This document shows, piece by piece, positions 24,473-35,156 of a stretch of DNA of 64,000 bases. How positions within the stretch are numbered: the first letter of the stretch is position 1; every line of letters begins with the position of its first letter. The DNA is from Chaenocephalus aceratus (taxonomy: Eukaryota > Chordata > Actinopteri > Perciformes > Channichthyidae), in assembly GCA_023974075.1 (NCBI GenBank), contig CM043785.1, positions 22,943,169-23,007,168 on the forward strand, in the 5' to 3' direction. The position numbers were made by a program, and so were the translations under genes. The notes under the pieces are model-generated. The model did not search any database. It saw only the letters and a program-made list of their open reading frames with translations, and was not told the DNA's origin.

Positions 24473-26005
24473 CAAGGCAAGGCAAGGCAAGGCAAGGCAA
24501 GGCAAGTTTATTTATAGAGCACTTTTCAACGCAAGGCAATTCAAAGTGCTTTACACAAAAAAAAAAAAAAAAAAAAAATGAAAGACATTAAGCATTAAAA
24601 AAGAAAAGCTAATCAAATAAACATTAAGAAAAAAATACATGGATAAAAGTTACAGTGCAGTCTAAAATATAAATAGTTCAATTAAACATTACAAGAAAAA
24701 GTACATGGATAAAAGTTACAGTGCAGTTTAAGATATGAATAGTTCAAATAAAAGCAGCGACAAAAAGAAAAGTCTTCAGCCTGGATTTAAAAGTAGTAAG
24801 AGTTGCAGCGGACCTGCAGGTTTCTGGGAGTTTGTTCCAGATATTTGGAGCATAATAACTGAACGCTGCTTTACCATGTTTAGTTCTGACTCTGGGGACA
24901 GAAAGCTGACCAGTCCCTGAAGACCTGAGAGATCTGGATGGTTCATAGTTTAGCAGGAGGTCAGTAATGTATTTTGGGCCTAAACCATTCAGTGCTTTAT
25001 AAACCAGCAGCAGTATTTTGAAATCTATTCTTTGACACACAGGAAGCCAGTGTAAAGACTTCAGAACAGGAGTGATGTGATCCACTTTCTTAGTGTTAGT
25101 GAGGACTCGAGCAGCGGCGTTCTGAATCAGCTGCAGCTTTCTAATAGATTTTTTAGTGAGACCTGTGAAGACACCATTGCAGTAGTCGAGTCTACTGAAG
25201 ATAAAGGCATGGACAAGTTTTTCCAAATCCTGCTGTGACATTAGTCTTTTAATCCTAGATATGTTCTTTAGGTGATAGTAGGCTGATTTAGTAACTGTTT
25301 TAATGTGACTGTTGAAACTCAGGTCAGAGTCCATGACTACACCTAGATTTCTGGCTTTATCTGTTGGTTTGAACATTGCACACTGAAGCTCAGCGCTAAC
25401 TTTTAAACGTTCTGCCTTGGCTCCAAAAACCATTACCTCAGTTTTATCTTTGTTTAATTGGAGAAAGTTCTGACACATCCAGTCATTGATTTGTTCAATG
25501 CACTTACTCAGTGTTTGAATTGGAGCATAGTCTCCTGGTGAAATTGTTACGTAAATTTGTGTGTCATCTGCATAGCTATGGTAACTTATTTTGTTGTTCT
25601 TCATTATCTGAGCCAGTGGTAGCATGTAGATGTTAAAGAGAAGAGGCCCCAAGATGGAGCCTTGAGGAACCCCACATGTCATATTTGTCAACTCAGATGT
25701 GTATTTACCGATAGAAACAAAGTTGTTTCTGTCCTTTAAGTAGGATTTAAACCAATTTAGAACTGTTTCCGAAAGTCCCACCCAGTTTTCCAGTCGGTCC
25801 AGTAATATGCTGTGGTCAACAGTGTCAAACGCAGCACTGAGATCTAATAATACTAACACTGAAGTTCTGCCACTGTCTGTGTTTAAGTGGATGTCGTTAA
25901 AGACCTTTACAAGAGCAGTCTCAGTGCTGTGGTTTGGACGAAAGCCTGACTGGAACACATCAAAACAGTCATTTAAATGCAAGAAATTACTCAACTGTGT
26001 AATAT
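24473..26005 (-). mobile_element. L2/CR1-type LINE with (CTTGC)n tail, 5'-truncated
   Basis: Minus-strand order: reverse transcriptase ORF, short 3' UTR, poly(T)-like run (24557-24578 as A on +), 'GAGCACTTTTCAACGCAAGG' tail, then a pentamer repeat (GCAAG on +) at 24473-24507. The tail and ORF differ from the main L2 family of the window, so this is a distinct lineage. It is inserted in the 23514-26821 hAT element. Confidence 0.85.
24744..25994 (-). CDS. LINE reverse transcriptase, 5'-truncated but open 416-codon frame
   Basis: A non-LTR reverse transcriptase that would copy its RNA at a nicked chromosomal site. Visible motifs: '[15 protein letters not shown]' (about 15-29), 'DLSAAFDTVDH' (51-61, first catalytic Asp region), 'CGVPQGSILGP' (108-118), the catalytic 'YADDTQIYV' (141-149), then the thumb and the family C-terminus 'SRLDYCNG', '[13 protein letters not shown]', 'HWLPVCQRIDFKI', 'IWNKLPE'. 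The endonuclease and the N-terminal part of the RT are absent because of 5' truncation. The Met is only the first one in the frame, since homology starts at about 26005. Sense and active-site residues are intact, suggesting a fairly young copy. Confidence 0.85.
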   Translation of the reverse strand: MSNFLHLNDCFDVFQSGFRPNHSTETALVKVFNDIHLNTDSGRTSVLVLLDLSAAFDTVDHSILLDRLENWVGLSETVLNWFKSYLKDRNNFVSIGKYTSELTNMTCGVPQGSILGPLLFNIYMLPLAQIMKNNKISYHSYADDTQIYVTISPGDYAPIQTLSKCIEQINDWMCQNFLQLNKDKTEVMVFGAKAERLKVSAELQCAMFKPTDKARNLGVVMDSDLSFNSHIKTVTKSAYYHLKNISRIKRLMSQQDLEKLVHAFIFSRLDYCNGVFTGLTKKSIRKLQLIQNAAARVLTNTKKVDHITPVLKSLHWLPVCQRIDFKILLLVYKALNGLGPKYITDLLLNYEPSRSLRSSGTGQLSVPRVRTKHGKAAFSYYAPNIWNKLPETCRSAATLTTFKSRLKTFLFVAAFI

Positions 26006-26829
26006 GTGCAATATATCCATTATTACAGCTCCCTGGGCAGTAAGGCGATATGGTCCGTTGTTATTGTGCATCCATGGGTAAAGAGAAACTCATGTAGTAC
26101 TGAACACGTAACATGAACGTGCCGGGCGGCGCGGTCCCGTGTGTTAGATGCGCGTTCATAATGCAGAGGGAAATAACTCTCAGAATAACGTTATTAGCAC
26201 ATTTTTACAACTTGAGGAACTAATGTTTTTAATAAGGGTTATACACATGTTCATACTAGGTAGTTTATTTAGTTTAAAAAAAATTATCCAACGAGTTACA
26301 GACCACTCTTTCCCCATGTAAGTCAATGGGAAAAAGTGTTTCCGGGCCCAGCAACCTAAAGGAAGTGTAGTACCGCCGTTTGACCAGCACGAATATTCTC
26401 ATCAGACTCCGGCGCACTTCCTGGGGGCTTGATATTTTCCCCCAAGTGTCCATCTTGTCTGTCAAAATGCATCTTACGTTTCTAACTTGCAATATCATTA
26501 TTTCCGCTCTCTTCACTCCAGAAGAGCGATCTCCCTGTGTCTCTCTGTGTGCGGGGGGCGGGGCCTAACAGACACGCTGCAGCGGACACAGAGATCTGCC
26601 GGGGACGGAGCATTCAGAGAGTATAGAGACACATTTTGACTAAAAGTTGACTAAAATGTAATTTTTCATCTAAAACGTTTTCAGTTTTCGTCGACTAAAA
26701 CTAGACTAACACATTTTGAGTTTTCGTCGACTAAAACTAGACTAAAATGTGACTAAAACTAATAATCATTTTCGTCTAAAGACTAAGACTAAATCAAAAA
26801 CAGCTGCCAAAATTAACACTGAAATATGT

Positions 26830-27290
26830 GAACACAAACCTACAGACTAGGGGTTGGGAGATCACAGGAGGGGGGGGGAGAGCTGTGGAATGTGACCACC
26901 CCCCTTGGGAGACTTACTCCACACATTCCGATGGCCAATTTGTTTTAAACAAAGAGTTTGCAGCATACAGCATAGGCAACATGGGGGGTGGGGGCTTCTC
27001 AAAAGATTTGTGTTTGTTGTTGTTTTGTGTCAGTTTTACGTCGCCACTTCCATTCACATTTGTCATCATTGTTCCACAATGTTTATCATGAAATTAATAT
27101 CCATATATTTTATACTATACTTGCACTGCTTACCGTTTTCATACTTTATATATCTTAGCATATTCATACACACTGTTAATACTGCTCACAGGCTGCTAGT
27201 GTATTCATACCCAAGCTCACTGTTTATTCATCATTCAATTCATTCTATATTTTATTCTGTAGATTGTGTACATTACTTTTTACTTTACTG
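26830..27290. other. No recognisable feature
   Basis: LTR-element interior between two insertions. Overlapping short frames (up to 133 residues, 26905-27306) have no domain and look hydrophobic only because the DNA is T-rich. Confidence 0.45.
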
Positions 27291-27375
27291 CTTGTTGCAC
27301 CATTAGAAGCTAAACTGCATTTCGTTGTCTCAGTACCTGTAATCTGTGCAATAACAATAAAGCAGGCATCTTTAT
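27290..27375 (+). repeat. Retroelement-like 3' tail ('TTTCGTTGTCTCAGTACC' type)
   Basis: Contains GCATTTCGTTGTCTCAGTAC, CTGTGCAATAACAATAAAGC, resembling a widespread LINE 3' end in fish (TTTCGTTGTA...CAATGACAATAAAG). No coding part. Confidence 0.45.
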
Positions 27376-27479
27376 TGTAGCCTCAACAATCAAGTTCTAA
27401 GTAGTGCAATATGAAATAAAAACAAAAACAATCTGTGCTGTTGTATTTGCTGTAAAGTGTCTCTACTGTAGGCTATTTT

Positions 27480-27556
27480 TATTATATGTACAGCACTTTG
27501 GCTCGACCAAAAATCGTTTATAAATGTGCTCTATAAATAAAACTGGATTTGATTTG
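27480..27556 (+). repeat. LINE 3' tail ('AAATGTGCTCTATAAATAAA' type)
   Basis: GTACAGCACTTTGG, then AAATGTGCTCTATAAATAAA and (TTTGA)n-like end. The same tail occurs at 41925-41958 ('AAATGTGCTATATAAATAAA', then ACTTGATTTGATC). Confidence 0.55.
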
Positions 27557-27904
27557 ACACTCTTTTGGCAGTGGTGTTGTGGTGCCAAGAGATGGGAGTC
27601 GGAGGCGGGGTATCAAAGGTACAAGCTAGACTTTTATTTAGCATCTGAAAACTATTGTAAACAAGTTCATTCCCGGGAAGCGAAGACCGGCGGAAACAGG
27701 AAGTCCGGTTCACTAAAATGTCCGTGCAGAACAATACCCCAACCCATAGATCCGTGGGTGAATAATGTCAATCACCACAGTGTACACATTAACAGCTACA
27801 CTCTTTTGGCAGTAACAATTAGATAAATAATAAACTGTCAGACTGACACTGAAGACAAACAAACTATTTTCAGCAAATCAATCTGTTTTGACTCTGGGTG
27901 ACAT

Positions 27905-28585
27905 GTGGCGATTTAAAAAAAATCGTTGTTTGGCTGTTTAGATGGTGTTGCTCCATCTGGGTCACTGCCGGTGGTTGAGACGGTGGGGTCTTTGGCGACT
28001 AGTTTTATAGCCTCATGTACATTAGTTAGGTGCTTCAGGAGATTGGCATTGCTGTTATTCGATGTGGACAATGCTTTTTGTCCTGCACACAGTTTACATT
28101 TGACCATAATATTTTGTGCGTCCTTTATCCCCACAAATTGAAAATAGTGGTTATATCTCCAAGTTGTAAATGCGCTGCTGCTCTCGCTGATACTTGCATC
28201 TGCCATAGTGTGTGTGCTGGTGGTGAGCGTTGCCGTGTATGTGTGTGTGTTAGCAAGTGTTTGTGTGTCTGTGTATGTTCTCCATAAGGCAAGACCCGCC
28301 CAACTCTGTCTCTGATTGGCTTAACCTGAAATGTTACCCCGCGTTAACCAATCATCACTGCTCTCTGGTTACTTTCACTTTTCCATGGTACTGTGAGAGG
28401 ACATCGCTGTATTCGCCTGTAAACTACATCCGCAGGGAGATTCGGTTCAGTTCCATCACATAATGTAACGCAGTAAAGCGCCCATTTAAATCACAATAAC
28501 TATAACGGCGTTACTGAATGGGAATAGGTAACTAGTAATGTTATTAGTTACCGCAAAAGGTAGTTGCATTACAGTAATGCGTTAG
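27905..28585 (-). mobile_element. hAT element 5' part with BED-finger gene
   Basis: The minus strand starts with alternating GTAAC/ACTAG blocks ('GCATTACTGTAATGC', 'ACTAGTTACC') typical of one hAT terminus and leads into a BED-finger frame. No opposite terminus or 8-bp duplication is identified, so the 3' part is probably deleted. Confidence 0.55.
27913..28206 (-). pseudogene. hAT transposase N-terminus with complete BED zinc finger
   Basis: A 97-codon frame starting MADASISESS. The BED finger is readable: 'YFQFVG' (about 21-26), 'VKCKLC' (Cys pair, about 35-40), 'NLLKHLTNVHEA' (His pair, about 55-66). BED fingers bind DNA and sit at the N-terminus of hAT transposases and of domesticated ZBED proteins. 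The frame ends in a run of T on the coding strand that probably slipped, after which no transposase core is recognisable. A domesticated gene is unlikely given the truncation and the surrounding terminus-like DNA. Confidence 0.7.
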
Positions 28586-28650
28586 TCTCCCTTGAAAAAG
28601 AGATCTATGATCTCAATGGGACCAATCTGGTTAAATAAAGGTTTGAAATG
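28585..28650 (+). repeat. Non-LTR retroelement 3' tail
   Basis: TCTCCCTTGAAAAAGAGATC, ATCTCAATGGGACC and GGTTAAATAAAGG as at 120-265 and 7170-7255. It abuts the hAT terminus at 28585. Confidence 0.6.
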
Positions 28651-28859
28651 AAATGAGTTTGTAACACGTCAAACACACTGGTAAACACACACCTGATCAC
28701 ATGAGAGCTGCCGTTTCATTCAGACTGTTTAAAAAAACAAAAACGGTCTGATTTTAACAACTCAATGTGTGATTGTTATAGCAGTAATATTAGACACTAA
28801 TAATACAGTAAACTATTAACACTGTACATATTATTGTTTGCCCGTGGGATTAGGATGAT

Positions 28860-29130
28860 CGGTAGTGAGAGCCGGGCTGCATTTTCCTCCGGTCGGATGT
28901 GATATAAAAACAAAGCGATTATTTTTGTTGTTGTAAACTCACGTGGATTAAACTACATGTATTAGTGCATTCATTTCAATTCGCGAACATATGATACATT
29001 AAATGATCGTGAGGATGATGATTGAAAATCGTTTGAGCCGGGCTGGATTTCCTGATGAAAAAACATAGCGATGGTTTTGTACTTACACCTACGTGAATTA
29101 AACAACATTATTTTGTTAAATAAAAACTTG
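28860..29130. repeat. Diverged tandem duplication, about 160-bp period
   Basis: GAGCCGGGCTG, an AAAACA.AGCGAT block and CGTG.ATTAAAC.ACAT appear in the same order at 28868-28960 and 29035-29115. Non-coding, in the 5' part of the LTR element. Confidence 0.55.
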
Positions 29131-29451
29131 GTGATGTTTTGTAAATGATTACATGTCTCTTATTTAGCACAGAATATGATCCTATCCGTGACATATGGAT
29201 CTTAACAACTATCCGATGAGATACCTGTAGATCTATCAGCTGTTTATTTCACATGAGTTCCAGTGTGGCAGCTTTTCACGGCTCCCCCTGTTGGATCCAT
29301 AATCCATTGCAGCTGGTTTCATTACAATTACATTTATTTATCAAGGGGGCGTATTAAGTCCTGCGAGGGGTTTTTTCCTTTTCAGCAGGGGCCCACCCCG
29401 TGAAGATCACGGACCCACACAGGTAGGCGTCTGAAATGAAGCGCTACATCT

Positions 29452-29690
29452 GTACAGGACTGCTCTACCTGACTCTATAAACGCTTATTATAACTCTCTT
29501 TGTGCCTTAGGCACAGGACTGCTCTACCTGACTCTACAAACGCTTATTATAACTCTCTTTGTGCCTTAGGCACAGGACTGCTCTACCTGACTCTACAAAC
29601 ACTTTCTTAAATATAACTCGGTGCCTTAGGTCCGGAATGTTCTACCTGACTCTAAGCACTTTCTTACTTTCTACAATATGTATTGTATTT
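29452..29690. repeat. 59-bp tandem repeat, about four copies
   Basis: TG(C/T)TCTACCTGACTCTA recurs at 29461, 29520, 29579 and 29638, exactly 59 bp apart; each unit also carries AACTCTCTTTGTGCCTTAGG or a variant. It lies just downstream of the primer-binding-like site in the leader of the LTR element. A single related unit occurs near 21020-21080. Confidence 0.85.
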
Positions 29691-29900
29691 TTTACCGTGA
29701 CTAAGAACACTGAGAACGCCGCTGAAACTCTAAAATGTTGTAGCAAAGCCAAATCACAGATTTTGGTAATCAACAGGTATCTGTTTTACCTTTGTATCAT
29801 GTAGGACGCCCTGGTGTAGTTGTCAGTGGTGTCCAGGTGTCCTCCCCTGGACTGAATTCCGTCCGCTGGCTGTCGGTGGTCCTCCTAGAGACCAGCACTC

Positions 29901-29919
29901 ATCACGTCTGAGGTCACCA
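29901..29919 (-). other. Primer binding site, tRNA-Trp-like
   Basis: The minus strand, 3 bases inside the 5' LTR, reads TGGTGACCTCAGACGTGAT. The complement of the tRNA-Trp 3' end is TGGTGACCCCGACGTGAT, so the match is complete apart from one inserted and one changed base. Position and sequence fit a reverse-transcription primer site. Confidence 0.65.
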
Positions 29920-29922
29920 GTT

Positions 29923-30978
29923 TGTAGGAGCAAACACAGTAGTGGTGGCTTAAAGCCCACCTCCGCTCCGCGCCGTCCGTTAGAAGTTCAAAACACCAGG
30001 CATAAAAGTTATAACAATAATCTGATTTTAATGGTAAAAAACACAATACGAAATACAGAGTGCCCCGTAACAGAGCACTCCTGGCTCCCCACTCTACTGC
30101 CGTGCGATACAGATATCGGGACCAGCCAGTCAGAAACAGGGGGCATTTTGCATGAATAAACAACAGTATATATATAGACATATTTGGGGCGGAGATGTGT
30201 GTCGGCTCTTCCGTCCCATTTTACTCCTAAGCGAATCAGAGAGTCCGTGGGGAGGAGTTGGGTCGGTTGCTCACTCCCCTAGGTGTTCTTACTGGTTGGA
30301 TTCACTTTGGGTCGGGCCCAGCGAATCAGAGTTCTGGGAAAAAGTATTTTTCTTCTGAACAGAGCGTGAGAGCCTCGGAAGTAAACAAAGACAGAGTCAC
30401 TTCTTAGCTTGCACCTGAGTTCACTCCTTTACTTTCCCAAGGAATATTTCACACAAACTCTATTCTTTCCCAGACAATCAAACATTGTATACAGATATAT
30501 TGGTGCATTACTTCTGAACAGAGCGTGACAGCTTCGGAAGTGAACAAGGACAGGGTCAATCTTTATCTTCCACCTGACTTCACTCCTTTACTTTCCCAAG
30601 GAAGATTTCACACAAACTATTCCTTCCCAGACAATCAAACATTGTACACAGATATATTGGTGCTTGAGATTATATTGGCCCCAGAAAGAACCTTGAAAAG
30701 AATTATGTGTGTGTGCTGGTGGGAGGAGGTGTATGTGTGTGTGTGTGTGCTGGTATCTGGGTCAGTGAGTGTAGGTGAGCAAAGAATATGTGTGTGTGCT
30801 GGTGGAAGGAGGTGTATGTGTGTGTAGCAGGGTATCTGGGTCATTGAGTGTAAGTGAGAAGGTTTATATATATAGGATTACTTTAAAACAGTCCCAAATA
30901 ATACATGTTTAATTCAATGCAGTTCAAGATAATACCTGTTTACTTTAATACAGTTTAAAACAATATCTGTTTACTTCA
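29923..30978 (-). repeat. 5' LTR
   Basis: Minus-strand start TGAAGTAAACAG, end GCTCCTACA. Partner of 13796-14810. It contains the same 159-bp tandem duplication (starting 30352 and 30511), a TATATATA run near 30866 and GT-rich repeats. Flanked outside by GTCT at 30979-30982. Confidence 0.8.
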
Positions 30979-31309
30979 GTCTACAGAAGGTCCAGTTGTG
31001 ATAGACACGGTTCGCCACTGCTCAACACCCATATGAAACAGAACTGTAAGCAGATTTTATTTTTCTTTGTGGATATTTGACAAATCACTCAATCATACCT
31101 GTTTTTCATTTATTCTCTTGTTTTTTCATACCTATAATGATCATATCAACTTGTGCCTTGGAAATAATTGTTTACATGAATTGTGACCAAACCGTTTGAG
31201 ACTCACTGAGATAACTTAAGTTAGGACTCTCCTCCACCTTGTGAAAGCTCTTATACCCGTTAGCGTAGCTCGCTTGCACCAGAAGCTAACAACAAACGAT
31301 CTCACGGTA

Positions 31310-31475
31310 CCGGTGGTGCTCTTCTCTCCTCTCTGCTCTCTCTCTCTCTCTCTCTCTCTGCTCTCTCCTCTCTCTCTCTCTCTCTCTCCTCTCTCTCCTC
31401 TCTCTGCTCTCTCTCTCTCTCCCTCTCTCTCTCTGCTCTCTCTCTCTCTCTCACTCTCTCTCTCCTCTCCGTTGA
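31310..31475. repeat. (CT)n microsatellite
   Basis: About 150 bases of almost pure CT/TCTC with scattered interruptions. The open frames on both strands here (Ser/Leu-rich on +, Arg/Glu-rich on -) are products of the repeat, not genes. Confidence 0.95.
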
Positions 31476-31845
31476 TGGGGGATGGGCATCCAAACCCCTG
31501 GGGGGGAGATAAAACGGTCAAAATCATCCCCCCTTCTAAAACTGCCATTCCCCCTTTCCATCTCTTATGTAATTTTATCAATGAACGTGGGACTGGTATT
31601 ACTCTTATTTCAACATTAATTTTGCGCATTTTGAGTAAAATACTGTGGGCGAGGGAGCACGCACACACGCAATGACATTTTTACCATGTCACTGACGCTA
31701 TAACTATGCGAGTGCCCTAGAGGGCGCCAGAGCGCCGTGATGCGCCTGTTTGATTGATGCCAGAAGCGCAGGTAACGATCATCACAATGGCCAAGCGACC
31801 AGGAGGACAACGCGATCTGAGGGACGTCATATTTAAAAATACTAA
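31476..31845. other. No gene recognised
   Basis: Non-coding between the microsatellite and the L2 tail. A block near 31600-31670 (GAGTAAAATACTG, GAG.ACGCACACAC) loosely resembles one near 39585-39610, suggesting an old dispersed repeat. Confidence 0.4.
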
Positions 31846-31847
31846 AA

Positions 31848-31894
<47 letters not shown>

Positions 31895-32304
31895 GTTTAT
31901 TTATATAGCCCAATATCACAAATGTTACATTTGTCTCAGTGGTCTTCACAGTGTGTACAGAATATCAGTATGACAATACGACACCCTCTGTCCTTAGACC
32001 CTCACATCGTACAAGGAAAAACTTCCGAAGAAAACCCACAGTTTAAAGGGGAAAATGGGAGAAACCTCAGGGAGAGCAACAGAGGAGGGATCCCTCTCCC
32101 AGGACGGACAGACGTGCAATAGATGCCGTGTGTAAATTGAAAAGATAATACATTTGCAACATAGGTAGTCCAAATGTTTGGAAATGCATGTGTGTATAAT
32201 AGGAAGATGAATCCACGAGGATATCCATCCAGGACCGATGATCCAGGACCACAGCCACGACTCGCGATCCAGGGCTCGCGATCCAGGACACAGGACCGCA
32301 GGAT

Positions 32305-34976
32305 GCAACACACTCTCACTCCCTAAGCGTCCAATAGCGACGTTTGGTCAGTGTCCATGGCGTCCAATTGTGACGCTCCTAGGCTCCTTCAGCGTCATAA
32401 AGAGACGAAAATAGCTTTCAACTGATTGCAATGTATTCCCATCTGCGTCGGGATTTGACGCTCATGGAAGCACGGCATTCGTTTGTGTCGGCTGCCCTTA
32501 AAGGTAATGTGAGCGTCCATTCCCAGGAGTAAAGGATGGCAGAAGACACTACACTACCCAGAATCCCCAGCTATCGTTTGGACTATGCCATGTGCTCTGT
32601 TTGACAAACCCCGTGATAGTCCTCAAGCTCTGTGATTGGAGAGTGTGCTCCGAGGGTTAAGCCGATTCTCGAACAGCACTTGAAATGGGATGGAACCACG
32701 GCAGACTGTCCAAAACTGGATTTGAACGGGTCCACCGCGTCCCCCCTCCCCCACCCCGTCCCCAGAACTACACATGCTGGCTATTCTGTTTCGCAACATG
32801 TTCTCTATGGCACGTCTCTACTGGGAGTTGTAGTTTTAAAAGACGTTTTCGTATTTCCCATAATAAGAAGTTGCCAGTATTAAACTGTGTACATCCCTGG
32901 AGGTTTAGGGGACATATCATTAATAAATGGGTGAACATGTCTTGTGCCCATTATGGGCAGTATTAATATATATACCCACATGCCAGCTAATGTCAGAAGA
33001 GCTTTATTTAACAGCTGGTCTTATGTTTGTGACCCCTCCTCTTGTTCATTGATAACATTACATTACATTACATTAATTGATAAGCCTGAAACATGCACTT
33101 GTCAAGGTTCAGAGGCACATTTTGCAAATATGGCAGTAGCCATCGATCAGCTTAAGATAAGATATACTTTATTGATCCCAAGTTGGAACATTTGCGTTAC
33201 ATCAGCATGTGTAACAGTTAAATATGCAGTTGTGTTTATTTGAAAATCATTTAGTATAATCACACAAATTCTGTGTTTTATATTCAACAATTCTGTGTTC
33301 TTTATTTATTGATTGTTCAATACCTGACAAGGCCTGAGATGAAATATCTACATACATCTTATAAGAGTATAATACATTATGTATAATATCAGTTAAAATA
33401 AGTGCTTCAACATAGTTAACATTGCTGGAGGTATGCACACATATTGATAAATGTCTTGTAATGCACTATTGAGGAACCTGCAACCCAAGTTTTTCATTCA
33501 GTGCAGAACTACACCACAGTTGTGTAGGCCTATGATATGTCAATAAACCTTAGAAAATCTTGAAATCTTGAAAGGGATGTGCAAAATAGTCATTACATAC
33601 AGGCTTTAATTAACTATTAGTAGAGAATAACGAGTAATGCATATACTTTATAGGGATCGTATTAATATCTAATAATAAAAATAATTAAATTCAATAACAT
33701 GCTTTAACCACCAGGTGTCGCTTTATATCAGCTGTGCACCTTTATGGTGTAAATACAGCCTATCTACCAATTGGATCAAATATAAAAGTGAGCCGAATTA
33801 GTGTTGATACTGCAAGGAGACGTATTGTGTGAAAATAAATGTAAGATGTTGTTTAATGGCTGATATATGTATGATCCACGTCACGTTTTCAGTTCCTCAT
33901 GTTTGTCTTCTCATCAGGGCTCTATAAATACAGAACTACGGCAGATATGTAATATGTAATGCAGCCGAACCGTGTATTACAATGCCATTATGTGATGACT
34001 TTCAAAGAGAAAAGCAAGCACACTCGGAATAAAGTATTATTATTATTTTTTAAAAATGTTTTCGGTCTGTTTCCGGTATTTGTTAATGACGATGTGCTGT
34101 GAGATGTGAGACTGGAATTGCACAGGGGGAAAATAACGTAGGCTATCTTTAGATGCGGATTTTGTTAAACTAATATGTTTAGGCTGTGGACCAACACTAT
34201 ACATTGACGGGGAAGGGGGGTAGCAATAAAGATGACACCATTAAACAGTTACACAACATAACAGAAATAATATCGATAGCAGCGTCCCTAGCAACCACCT
34301 TGGTAACAATGAAAACGTCGCGATTTCCTGAAGTAATCTTCGTAATAACTAGCAAACTAAAGATCATGTACATCCACTGCACACATAATCTGAAATAACA
34401 ACTCATATTTCTCGCATCAATTGACATCAAAACACATTTTAATGGCCAAACTAACTTTAAAATATGCATTTTCCACCTAGAATAAAACGAAGTTCGGCCA
34501 TGTTTTCTTTTTCTGCAGGGAGAAATTTGAAGATCATGTGACATAGACGCCAGCCATCAGAATGAATGGTGAAAAAAACGGGGTTTGTCAAACAGAGCAC
34601 ATGGTGTAGTCCAAACGATAGCTGGGGATTCTGGGTAGTGTAGTGTCTTCTGCCATCCTTTACTCAGAACTCGATGAGTAGTGCAGATATCACAGTAAAA
34701 TCAATCGACAGTAAGGGGAATACTTACTTCCGGGTGTACAATTCTCCGTTATCCAATGGGAATGGACGCTCACATTGCCTTTAAGGGCAGCCGACATAAA
34801 CGAATGCGTGCTTCCATGAGCGTCAAATCCCAACGCAGATGGGAATACATTGCAATCAGTTGAAAGCTATTTGCGTCCCTTTATGACGCTGAAGGAGCCT
34901 AGGAGCGTCACAATTGGACGCCACGGACACTGACCAAACGTCGCTATTGGATGCTTAGGGAGTGAGAGTGTGTTGC
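32305..34976. mobile_element. Long-TIR DNA element, copy A (non-autonomous)
   Basis: The inverted arms start GCAACACACTCTCACTCCC and run about 300-400 bp (32305-32611 against 34573-34976; the left arm lacks about 100 bp). Target duplication AGGAT (32300-32304, 34977-34981) in the L2 3' UTR; the intact L2 at 1065-1090 and 22790-22820 shows the empty site. The arms are rich in GACGCT/GCGTC. The core (32885-34100) is shared with copies B and C. Short frames such as 34197-34544 have no domain, so movement would need a transposase from elsewhere. Confidence 0.8.
33147..33200 (-). repeat. RTE/Rex-like 3' tail inside copy A
   Basis: AAGATAAGATATACTTTATT followed by GATCCCAAGTTGG. The same insertion is present at the matching place in copy B (about 45480), so it preceded the split of A and B. 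It is missing from copy C. Confidence 0.55.
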
Positions 34977-35156
34977 AGGATCATCCATGACTCCGGATCC
35001 CGGCGTATATAGACACCAAAAAGAAAGACATTTGGGGAAGCTGGGTTAATCGGAACATGAGAGTACACAGGTATAGACAGAGAGAATGAAGAAGTAAGAT
35101 GTCCCCCGACAAACTAAGCCTATATCAGCAAAACTAGGGGCTGAATCTAATCAGCC

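Larger units (their letters stand above)
23514..26821. mobile_element. hAT element with exact 8-bp duplication, carrying an L2
   Basis: The ends CAGTGTTCATTTCG and ...AAAATTAACACTG are flanked by identical octamers AAATATGT (23506-23513 and 26822-26829). Subterminal repeats of TTTTCGTCGACTAAAACTAG type near the right end and TGACGAAAA type near the left are usual for this common teleost hAT family. The 3.3-kb span includes an L2 insertion (24473-26005), so the element itself is about 1.8 kb and has no transposase that I can see. Confidence 0.85.
13796..30978 (-). mobile_element. Large retrovirus-like LTR element (degenerate, about 17.2 kb)
   Basis: Two long homologous repeats lie in the same orientation at 13796-14810 and 29923-30978. 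The outer ends are TG...CA type and the element is flanked by GTCT on both sides (13792-13795, 30979-30982; AGAC on the minus strand). Next to the upstream LTR is a primer-binding-like site (29901-29919) and next to the downstream LTR a polypurine tract (14811-14821). Gag, protease, reverse transcriptase and envelope are not recognisable; only an integrase C-terminus remains near 15.6-15.8 kb. Nested L2, hAT and tail insertions make up over 6 kb of the interior. It is an old, non-functional endogenous element. Confidence 0.8.

Noticed and set aside
31216..31675. Long open frames on both strands (144-150 codons)
   Set aside because: They are produced by the CT microsatellite and have simple Ser/Leu or Arg/Glu composition.
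31846..31893. (CAAT)n run as a CRISPR-like or independent satellite array
   Set aside because: It is the simple-repeat end of the L2 3' tail, also seen in short form at 651 and 3213.
33247..33438. Frames inside the long-TIR cores as a shared transposase
   Set aside because: They are not conserved in frame among copies A, B and C, which differ there by inversion and indels.
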